Assembly (NCBI RefSeq): GCF_007754155.1
Contig: NZ_CP037423.1
Coordinates: 3,100,001-3,164,000, forward strand
Direction of reading: 5' to 3'
Length of the DNA: 64,000 nucleotides
Source: Stieleria neptunia
GTDB lineage: Bacteria; Planctomycetota; Planctomycetia; Pirellulales; Pirellulaceae
The position numbers and the translations under genes are program-made. The notes below the pieces were generated by a model that saw only the letters and a list, made by a program, of their open reading frames with translations, searched no databases and was not told the origin of the DNA. The first letter of the stretch is position 1; every line of letters starts with the position of its first letter. Of this stretch, positions 57,801 through 64,000 are shown piece by piece.

Positions 57801-59276
57801 GAACATAAGGAACCGATCGAAGTCGTCAGCTACGTCGAACATCGGCGTCGATGCATATTGGACAAAGCGTTGCGAGCGTGCAAAGCGTTTAAGGTAGATA
57901 TGCTATTGCTTCCCGAATACTCAACTCGCCCCGAGACAATTGATTGGCTGCTAGGCGAAATAAGGCTGCGAAAGCTAGACGTTTCGATCTGGGCAGGAAC
58001 CTTTCGTCTGCCACCCTTTTACTCGACAGCGAAGGACCATTGGACATACAGTTTATCGGACTGGGCCTCCGTGCTTCCAATCATTGAACAAATACCCGGA
58101 AAGACGGGGGCCCTCGGCTCCTTTGACGCCTGTTTGCGTCTTCGCAGGAAAAAGTATCCATCTATTGCTTACAACGAAGTCTTTGACCCGGATAGAACAC
58201 GATTAGACGCGAAGACTGAATCCTCAACTCAGGTTGTTGAACTTATTTGCTCGGAAATCTTCCTGGCTTCATCTCCAACAAATCTCATGGGTCTCAGGAA
58301 GACGTGGGATGACCTATGTCAGCAATTTGGAAGCTCGCCCAAAAAAGGCGACGAGCTTGTGGAGTACATCCTTAAAGATTTTGAGACGTTTGCCCGCAGC
58401 ACGACGATGTGCAATAAACCTGGAGAACGTAGAAGTATACTGTTTGTCCCCGCTATGACTCCTCGGACGGTCGACTATACGGTACTTGGCCAAGCAAGTT
58501 ATCTTGCTGCAGGATTAACTACCGTATTTTGCAACGACTCGGGACGTCACGCACATGGGCAAAGCTGCTTTATTGGCCAGGACGGTTGGGATCGCGAGAA
58601 TGAGGAAGCAGATGGCTTACCTGGAACGGGACCCTATCATGGCGTAACGCCGGGACTATATCGCCCCTCCGAGAAAGGGCGCGGATGGCTTGGGCAACAC
58701 GAACAAGCCATGGTGATCGCAGATGTCGACCCGCTCTACCAAGCGGAAGGTAAACCAAGGCCGCAGAACTTGATGCCGCCACTGAAACTGATTGCCCATT
58801 TGCCGATTTTTGAAGTTGGTCGAGTCGAAGACGAAAAGAAATCAAAATACGGAAACGTGGTTAAATTGAAGTCTCCTATTGCGGAAAAGCTTTCAACGCT
58901 CAAGTGGCCAGATCCTGGATTTTGGAAGAATCAATCGATAGCCGAAATCAGTGATCGAAGGCACGTAATCTCCACGCTGCTGACATTATTGTCCAATCAC
59001 ATAGCAACAAGCGGCGTGTCACCCAATACGATCAGCGATGTTTCGCACAGAGAAACCACATGCTTACTTGGTGCCCTTGCAGCAGCCGCCCCCGAGAATG
59101 CCGGATGGCTAGAGAGGCGAGCCAATGCCTATAGAATCTACCATGCACTCGATCCACGGCCTTACCCTCCGCCAGTCGCGTTAGATTGGCTCTATGTCGA
59201 TCTGAACGTACGCAACATAGACGAAGCAAAAATCTGGGTACCTCCTTTATCGTGCCCACCAGCGTCCGTGAGCTGA
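54879..59276 (+). CDS. C-terminal part of the RT-nitrilase gene: helical region plus nitrilase
   Basis: Frame of 1465 residues. Residues 20-900 are an all-helical scaffold without recognised motifs. Residues ~925-1300 are a carbon-nitrogen hydrolase (nitrilase) domain: RIAFIQWQVEDYG, then LLLPEYS (catalytic Glu), RKKYPSIAYNEVF (Lys), ELICSEIF (Cys) and CNDSGRHAHGQSCF. This RT-linked nitrilase is the hallmark of DRT1/UG1-type antiphage reverse transcriptases. The apparent TTG start at 54879 is not real; the frame should be joined to 54348-54890 by a one-base shift. The full ancestral protein would be about 2,490 residues. Confidence 0.78.
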   Translation: MRRLPTDDISLKHILLVHELNLFNRAVSVTKSVDSGYLLVRVNAIAKANPRSTNLTRHIISLASLKPSGDLINSLANLSRGQTDEHLLFHEAVSRLSMQSEGSGPDPMLSMSTFINDAYDRDPSSLLVKTLKSWLPENDVEIDNDTAIRSLSVFLNVTQQAQGRLLNERPSLRDAALRFSGDGDATWLPCLPIERIDGFVGHNETRFLAVSITGFNEQEKDDSNPETAKLLPKTKWTTIDRKRQLPYQRADSEAFQLLGARLDKFSERFDLPSWIADSFENLVGLSSDGMECAPIVRNLLTDTVESTDENMIPPVTTVLGYSVPSHHFDSQAFVRSSNQQLVPQTVYANGARYWRAGIAITDALGLLEEVFYDPLKSILRPSHSVALDEDEAEYRWAMEKLVRFSLQRLCGVTTNSSYIREDSGVPRSLQRVLERLRRFPKWGTDHVEPRTIAAVLAAVFETRFAAARFSDERDQAWEQKSGAAVSVLAEIARRVIYTDRQLAARLPRAEMKDVIKRRNVSAWLSLAARIHRLAELIYGKSDAIQTPLLGLCHGLAFSGLGALLRCLALETIAAEDGLCDGICSLKPSSVSLSGWHLDGFELLTYDRTRPNADDPERTELEKLLLTLKRGIADDNSNQARTLEKITPLGWAVVLGIATGYLRSDLKLSFLQADHSDPKSNEMFKAVCDLLKPAARDIDDGEDADDPWYGLASVLERSTFQKVLQLISRLEEFGESTGLHVSEIQISFRFRMEPTEHDADPLESKRRSWDVSLDEATYELETWRIASASTANESQSVPAESVRAKDQRGNLKPHYYWTETRSDGQLIGVHVAKPGLADLAGFHLPAQPENEGGDERTRESETKPTSLNDSNGNNSDTKEQSSAEQNIQVDGLPRFAAYNASATPSSRSQNDGVSEWKDLTRYQNLSWAVRAKSDDSHYKRIAFIQWQVEDYGSYRHPFYECSEQRLSDATSSTRGEHKEPIEVVSYVEHRRRCILDKALRACKAFKVDMLLLPEYSTRPETIDWLLGEIRLRKLDVSIWAGTFRLPPFYSTAKDHWTYSLSDWASVLPIIEQIPGKTGALGSFDACLRLRRKKYPSIAYNEVFDPDRTRLDAKTESSTQVVELICSEIFLASSPTNLMGLRKTWDDLCQQFGSSPKKGDELVEYILKDFETFARSTTMCNKPGERRSILFVPAMTPRTVDYTVLGQASYLAAGLTTVFCNDSGRHAHGQSCFIGQDGWDRENEEADGLPGTGPYHGVTPGLYRPSEKGRGWLGQHEQAMVIADVDPLYQAEGKPRPQNLMPPLKLIAHLPIFEVGRVEDEKKSKYGNVVKLKSPIAEKLSTLKWPDPGFWKNQSIAEISDRRHVISTLLTLLSNHIATSGVSPNTISDVSHRETTCLLGALAAAAPENAGWLERRANAYRIYHALDPRPYPPPVALDWLYVDLNVRNIDEAKIWVPPLSCPPASVS

Positions 59277-59449
59277 GTAGTCCTGGTTACTCACTCATGG
59301 TTGCGGGGAGTACCGTCCCCCGTAGTTCGTACTGCTCGTCATTTTGGAGATGGCATGAATCGTTGTCACATCTCCAGGTTGAAAAGATTTCTGTGGATTC
59401 GATCAGAGCGTAGAACGCCGCCTCAGGGCGGCTCAAACGGATTTTAGAA

Positions 59450-59969
59450 CTAACAAGAACGGAAGCTTCGAACGGAGGCCAGCTAACGCCCGATCAAGAG
59501 TCATGGCTATACCGTGTAGCCGTCCATGAAGCTGGACATGCCGTCTATGCGGCTCTGAATGGCTGGCCAATCATAATAGCGGCTGTCAGACCAAGTGAAT
59601 TGTTGACAGACCCTGGGAACACTGAGGTCGTCTTTCCTTCGAAAGACGCAGACTCGCTTTACTACGCCGCGTGTCGATGCCGAGGAAATCGTTCTAGGAA
59701 GAGCAGCCGAACATGGATTGACAGATGATCGTCAGCGACATGCTGAAGTGACTCACGCTGAATTCGAGATATCGGTTGAACACGCCAGGAAGCGTCTTAC
59801 CTTGGAACAGGCAACGAAAATTGCGAAGCTCTTGCTACGTCACAAACAGCTTACCCACGAGAAGATTTACGGAGAACTTGGTTCTGCCAATCAATTGGGA
59901 GTAAAATCGGTGGAACTGCCCTTTATGCCCTTCGCCCGGCGCGGATCATGCGCCGGGAAATCGCCATAA
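59450..59969 (+). pseudogene. Frameshifted M41-like metallopeptidase
   Basis: The first part (frame of 59522) encodes SWLYRVAVHEAGHAVYAALNG, the zinc motif HEAGH of M41/FtsH-like or SprT-like peptidases. Protein-like sequence then continues in another frame from about 59665 (VDAEEIVLGRAAEHGLTDDRQRHAEV, where the Glu could be a further metal ligand), ending at 59969. A one-base shift near 59660-59670 separates the parts. No start codon is seen, so the gene may be truncated too. Its role next to the RT-nitrilase gene is unknown. Confidence 0.6.
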
Positions 59970-59996
59970 CATTGCCGTCAACGGAGTCGTCCCTCA

Positions 59997-60841
59997 TCAA
60001 CTTTTTAATCGTGCGAGCGCCTTCTCGATCTCCTTCCCGTACTTCTCAATTTCTTTGATCAATTGGGCTGGTGTGCGGGTGTCCGCTTCGACTCGGGTGT
60101 TTGGATTGACCGCCTTGAGATCGAATACGGCGTTCTCAATGGCTTCGGCCTTCGATCGAAGTTCGCGAGCTTCTTTGCCTAGCTCTTTGATCTTGGCGTC
60201 CGCCTCCGCAATGGCCTTCTTCTTTGGTGGCTTAGCTTTTTTCAGCTCCTTCAGGTCCGCCTTCCAACCATTAGCGGCTTGCTCTTTCTTCAACGCTTCG
60301 CGGTGAAATGGCTCCGCTTCGGTACGAGCGATTGCTTTGCGTTTTGTGAAGTCCACCGTCCAACTTCGGTCGCTATCCTTGCGTTTGTTTAGCAGCTTAA
60401 AGAACTCGTCGAAACGGTCGATCGTGAACGGTTTCTTCTTGCCGACCTTGATGTCGGACAAATCGTAGTACCAAATTTTCTCAGTCGGCTTGCCGCGATT
60501 GAAAAACAGCAGATTGGTTTTCACGCCCGCGCCAGCCGCTGTGAACACGCCGCCGGGCAGCGAAACGATGCAGTGCAAATCGCACTCCTCGAGCAGTTTG
60601 CGTTTGGTGTCCACGAACGCCGATTCGTTCGTGCGGAACAACACCCCCTCGTCAACCACGATACCGCAACGTCCTTCGGCGGAAAGACTGTCGAGAACGT
60701 GTTGCAAAAACAGCACCTGAGTCGCACCAGTCTTGAAGGCGAAGTGCGTTTGAGCTTCTTTGCCCTCCTTGCCACCAAAGGGCGGGTTACTGAGCACACA
60801 ATCGAACGTGGCCGGTGCGGTGGTGAATAGCCCGTCGTACA
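59997..60841 (-). pseudogene. hsdM: Type I restriction methylase HsdM, 3' part cut by IS66
   Basis: N6-adenine methyltransferase subunit. This part has the catalytic LSNPPFGGKEG (NPPF), ATQVLFLQHVLDSL, and GVKTNLLFFNRG, followed by a long charged coiled-coil tail (KKAIAEADAKIKELGKEARELRSK). The reading frame enters from the IS66 element; the true 5' half is at 63820-64000 and beyond. Joining the two across the 9-bp duplication gives QVMYDGLFTTAPA without a stop, so the gene was intact before the insertion. Confidence 0.88.
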
Positions 60842-61098
60842 GTAAGCGCCCAGGAGCACCATGGGTTAGGTGGGCCAACGGGGCGACGCCGTGGCCATGT
60901 TTCAGGGAAAGAGCTATCGCCCGATTCTCGGATCCACTGGCCGTAGATGATCCGCGATCCGCCGGGACAAGCGTCTTGATCTCATAGGGCCCAACGCGAG
61001 CTTAGCAGGCGCGTGACTCCCTCGTGACGCGCGAGGTGTGTTCTACGTCAGTTTTCTTTTATCGAAAGACAGTCCTGAATGCTGCCTTGCAGTGCCAG

Positions 61099-62937
61099 CT
61101 ACTGATCCAGGCGGGCGAGGCGGCGGCGAAGCCGATCTCGCTCTCGACGGATGTTGTCAGCTTCACGCTCCTTTTGCCGGTGGGCCCGGATCGACTCCGG
61201 ATGCGCTGTCCCCCATGCGTCAGGACGCAGCGCGGCATAGTCGCGACTGCCTGCGAGAAGCTGGTCGAGTACGTCTTCCAAGTACGCCGCCACATCCAGG
61301 TCGTTTCGTATCGCGCTGCTGACGACCGTCATCAATGTCGCCGTACGATAACCCGATGCAAGACTGCCAAGAAAAAGCCAGTTCTTGCGACCCAGTGCTA
61401 CTTGCTTCATCAGCTGCTCGCATGAGTTGTTGTCGATCGGGATTTCCCCGTCTTCAAGGTGAGCCGTCAGTCCTTGCCATTGATTCAAGATGTAACTTCG
61501 CGCATCGCTGATCTTGTCACTACTCAGCACGTCCATCATCTTCATCTGGAGGTACTCGCGCATCTGGCCCCAAAGGGGAGCCGATTGCTTTTGGCGAAGT
61601 GTCAAGCGTTCTGCTGGCGACAACTCTCGAGCTTCGTCTTCGACATCATAAATCAATCGAAACAATCCAAGTAAATGCTTTGCATGCTCCGCGTGATTGT
61701 CTAGCGCAGCTTCCACCTTCCGACGCGCATGGGCCGCGCAAGCGGCATGAACGATCAATCCGTTTGATCGTATGTAAATCCCCGTGTTCGCTCCGTAGCA
61801 GTCTCCCAATAGAGTTCCCGTATACTCGCTATCGACTAAAAATTGGTCCGGCCCATCACGGTGACGACTGACCGTAAAGTCAAACACGTTGATTGGAATA
61901 TGAACGCCTCGGTAGGCCCACATCTTTGCCGTGATGCTTTTGAGCCCTTTCGACTTGGCTGCTGCAAAAACTTCCGCAGCACGCCGACCCTTCGGATCGT
62001 CCTCGCGTGCTTCGGGAATGTCTTGCGGCAACAGTAAGCGGATCGACGTGTCGTCACTTCCGATGCAGCTGTCGGTGCGAACCAAGTCAGCAAGCCACTG
62101 CACGAACGGCCGGAGCACGCGTTCGGCAGCTTCTTGAAGGTTTAGTAGCGTACTGCGTGAAAGGTAAAGGCCGCACTCGGCGAACATGTCCTCTTGACGA
62201 TAGATCGGCAGATGGTAGCCAAGTCGATTGGCAATGACCGAGGCAGCGAATGAGGTGTCGTAGCGATCGCCTTGAATCAGCGCCGCGGGGCGTGGGGCCT
62301 GCAAAATACCGGCGCGGGGATCCTCCGGGTGAACGTACTTGGGGAAGATCTTTCGAATGATATAGGCCGCACCCCGGGTGAAGTGTGCCGATTCGACCAC
62401 GTCTTCTCCGATCCGCACCAAGCCTTCTTTTTCTTCGTCGCTTAAGTCGACAATCACTTCCTTGCGCGGCAGGCTGTCGGGAAAACGCTCTTCACGCTTG
62501 CGTCGCTTGGGCGGCTTGTTGCGTTTGCCGGCTCGATCATTTTCTTCGATCGCCTGCTTGATGCCTTCACGAGCGTCGTCGATTTCTGCTTGACTGGCGA
62601 ATTCGAACTTCAGCTGGTCGTCGTCTTCAAAGCGTTCGCTCTGGCGGCCAAAGATGCGACGGATCAAAGCGTCGAGTTCGTCTTGCTTTTTGGAGAGTTG
62701 CTTTCGTAAGTCCTCGTTCTTCGATTCAAGGTCCTCTTTGGCCGCAGCGAGTGACTTGGCGTCTTGGACGAGAGACTCGTTGGTGGTAGCAAGCGATTGG
62801 TTGTTTACAGCGAGTGAATCGACTTTGTTGGTGAGTGACGCATTGGTGGCAGCAAGCGATTCATTGACGGACTCAAGCGTGCTGTTTTTCGCACGCAGGG
62901 CTTCGATTTCGCGTTGAAGTTGCTTGAGCTTGTCCAT
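61099..62937 (-). CDS. tnpC: IS66 transposase TnpC
   Basis: Main transposase of 612 residues. It has a long N-terminal coiled coil with repeated SLAxxNxSL heptads (residues 5-90), the IS66 zinc-binding and central domain, a catalytic D (IGSDDTSIRLLL), and an E near the end (DNNSCEQLMKQ, SAIRNDLDVAAYLEDVL). The Arg-rich C-terminus is REREADNIRRERDRLRRRL. About 260 bases between its stop and the left IS end contain no gene. Confidence 0.93.
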   Translation of the reverse strand: MDKLKQLQREIEALRAKNSTLESVNESLAATNASLTNKVDSLAVNNQSLATTNESLVQDAKSLAAAKEDLESKNEDLRKQLSKKQDELDALIRRIFGRQSERFEDDDQLKFEFASQAEIDDAREGIKQAIEENDRAGKRNKPPKRRKREERFPDSLPRKEVIVDLSDEEKEGLVRIGEDVVESAHFTRGAAYIIRKIFPKYVHPEDPRAGILQAPRPAALIQGDRYDTSFAASVIANRLGYHLPIYRQEDMFAECGLYLSRSTLLNLQEAAERVLRPFVQWLADLVRTDSCIGSDDTSIRLLLPQDIPEAREDDPKGRRAAEVFAAAKSKGLKSITAKMWAYRGVHIPINVFDFTVSRHRDGPDQFLVDSEYTGTLLGDCYGANTGIYIRSNGLIVHAACAAHARRKVEAALDNHAEHAKHLLGLFRLIYDVEDEARELSPAERLTLRQKQSAPLWGQMREYLQMKMMDVLSSDKISDARSYILNQWQGLTAHLEDGEIPIDNNSCEQLMKQVALGRKNWLFLGSLASGYRTATLMTVVSSAIRNDLDVAAYLEDVLDQLLAGSRDYAALRPDAWGTAHPESIRAHRQKEREADNIRRERDRLRRRLARLDQ

Positions 62938-63069
62938 GTACAGAAGACTAAAAGCTTCTCGAAATCGCGCAATAGCAAATCACCGTCTGGGCAAGAAAAA
63001 AAGCAAGTTTTCTTCGCCGAAGAAAACTTGCTCCCAAGTGTGGTCCGTCGTCACTGCTTCCGCGGCAGC

Positions 63070-63417
63070 TTACGCTGCCTTGAGCCGTTTACGTCTCTTG
63101 GCATTTTCGATTGAGATTCCACCAAGCAGCATCGCCAAGTCGGCTGCGTCGAGCTTGACGCTCGCCTCGCCATCTTGCCTGATTCTTTCAAAGGTGCCTT
63201 GCTCCAGACTTTTGTACCACACCGCCATTCCATCGCGGTCCCAATAGAGTGCTTTGAGTTTGTCCTGGCGTCGATTGATAAACAGGAACAAGCTTCCGTC
63301 ATTTGGCGTTTTGCCTAGCTCGTTTCGCACGATGCCAGCCAGGCCCGAGAAACTCTTTCGCATGTCGGTCGGCTTGGCGTAGAGAAAAATGCCGCCAGTG
63401 GTTGGTAGCGCGATCAT
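63070..63417 (-). CDS. tnpB: IS66 accessory protein TnpB
   Basis: IS66 Orf2-type protein of 115 residues (IFLYAKPTDMRKSFSGLAGIV, LFLFINRRQDKLKALYWDRDG). The ATG at 63417 overlaps the tnpA stop, which fixes the start; the frame is open upstream in tnpA but not translated from there. Confidence 0.92.
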   Translation of the reverse strand: MIALPTTGGIFLYAKPTDMRKSFSGLAGIVRNELGKTPNDGSLFLFINRRQDKLKALYWDRDGMAVWYKSLEQGTFERIRQDGEASVKLDAADLAMLLGGISIENAKRRKRLKAA

Positions 63418-63743
63418 TGCTGCAACTCGCTTGGTTGTGGTGCCAACCGGTCGACGATGATCATCAGGCTGTTGGCATCGCAGGAAGCAAGCTCGATCTG
63501 CGTGCCACAGGGAAAGCGGACAGTGGTGCCGCCGATTTGGGGACGCGGCTGCTCGATCTGCACGGCAAGAAACGCGTCGCTCTGATCGGCGTCGCCCTGC
63601 AGCCTTTGTCGCCATCGATAAAACGATGCGGTGGAGACTCCGTGCAAATCGCAAAATTCGGAGACCGCAAGATCGGACTGTTCGTGAAGTTGGATCAGCC
63701 GCGACCAACGTTGGCGAACGGCGGGGTCTGGCAAGCGAACCAT
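63414..63743 (-). CDS. tnpA: IS66 accessory protein TnpA
   Basis: Small helix-turn-helix protein of 109 residues (DLAVSEFCDLHGVSTASFYRWRQ). ATG at 63743 has a perfect AGGAGG at good spacing, favouring it over an in-frame start at 63776. Encoded next to the right end of the IS. Confidence 0.9.
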   Translation of the reverse strand: MVRLPDPAVRQRWSRLIQLHEQSDLAVSEFCDLHGVSTASFYRWRQRLQGDADQSDAFLAVQIEQPRPQIGGTTVRFPCGTQIELASCDANSLMIIVDRLAPQPSELQQ

Positions 63744-63819
63744 GGAAACCTCCTGGTTACGTGAGTGAAAACCCACCAGCCTACGCCACGCGCCAAGAAT
63801 GGTTTCCTCGGGCGCTTAC

Positions 63820-64000
63820 CGTCGTACATGACCTGTTTGGTCAGCGTGTTGCCGTGCCAAAGATTCGGGCGGTCGATGCCGTGAAGCATTAAATTCGCCA
63901 GGGCGATCGAATACGCCTTGGCTCCCTTTTCACGGCCAAAGAACGTATCCAAACGCAGGGTGTCCAGATCATCTGATGTCGAAATCAGCTCGTTGTCCTT
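63820..64000 (-). CDS. hsdM: Type I restriction methylase HsdM, 5' part (continues beyond window)
   Basis: The minus-strand frame is open from the right edge of the window (ELISTSDDLDTLRLDTFFGREKG-like, then AYSIALANLMLHGID). This is the region of HsdM just before the NPPF motif. It ends at the IS66 insertion. The HsdM start, and probably hsdS and hsdR, lie outside or were not seen. Confidence 0.85.

Larger units (their letters stand above)
60842..63819 (-). mobile_element. IS66-family insertion sequence in hsdM
   Basis: Element of 2978 bp with tnpA, tnpB and tnpC. The ends are inverted repeats: GTAAGCGCCCAGGAGCACC at the left and the inverse of GTAAGCGCCCGAGGAAACC at the right. It is flanked by perfect direct repeats CGTCGTACA (60833-60841 and 63820-63828). 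IS66 elements normally duplicate eight bases; the ninth may be chance. Both ends and all three genes are intact, so the element looks recent. Confidence 0.93.

Noticed and set aside
26315..64000. Right attachment site (repeat of the tRNA-Val 3' end)
   Set aside because: No second copy of the tRNA 3' segment was found by eye in the rest of the window; the far end is probably outside.

Overview
The window looks like the chromosome of a planctomycete of the Rhodopirellula/Pirellulaceae type. It is moderately GC-rich and full of short palindromic intergenic repeats. It carries an N-type ATPase operon, a NifJ gene next to a dihydroorotate dehydrogenase-like gene, and very large STAND, Roc and WD40 proteins. 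The lineage is an inference; there is no rRNA here to prove it.

Positions 1-26300 are mostly core-like. First comes an N-ATPase operon in the order atpD-C-Q-R-B-E-F-A-G, with Na+-type ligands in subunit c. An RpoD-like sigma factor, a CBS-pair protein, NifJ and the DHOD-like enzyme follow. On the minus strand is an Mla-type lipid transport operon (permease, ABC subunit, MCE protein, lipoprotein) whose ABC subunit has lost its Walker A and catalytic residues. Then come tandem and dispersed repeats and two facing polymorphic-toxin cassettes. The two toxins share a Hint domain but end in different HNH-like nuclease modules, and each has its own immunity-like gene.

At 26315 a tRNA-Val(CAC) gene is followed by a tyrosine recombinase. 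From there to the right edge the window is a genomic island. It holds prophage tail-gene scraps and a two-gene nuclease-STAND NTPase/helical-repeat system (28116-33468). It also holds a TIR-WD40-Roc-COR protein ending in a DUF4365-like nuclease (35052-38570), a PD-(D/E)XK-like protein, and a three-gene operon with a PLP enzyme. Plasmid-type genes follow (RadC-like, ParA, ribbon-helix-helix partner).

The most unusual locus spans 49206-59276. It is one giant gene in which a DnaG-like zinc finger and TOPRIM primase module is fused to a reverse transcriptase (YVDD), a long helical region and a C-terminal nitrilase domain. An IS21-family element (51763-54342, 5-bp target duplication GGTAC) splits it, and removing the element restores the reading frame. 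A +1 frameshift near 54890 breaks the gene a second time. The architecture matches RT-nitrilase antiphage systems (DRT1/UG1 type) with an extra primase module.

The right end holds a frameshifted HEAGH peptidase and a type I methylase gene (hsdM) cut by an IS66-family element (60842-63819, 9-bp direct repeats). Here too, excision restores the frame. The island is therefore a defence region in which at least two systems were inactivated by insertion sequences.
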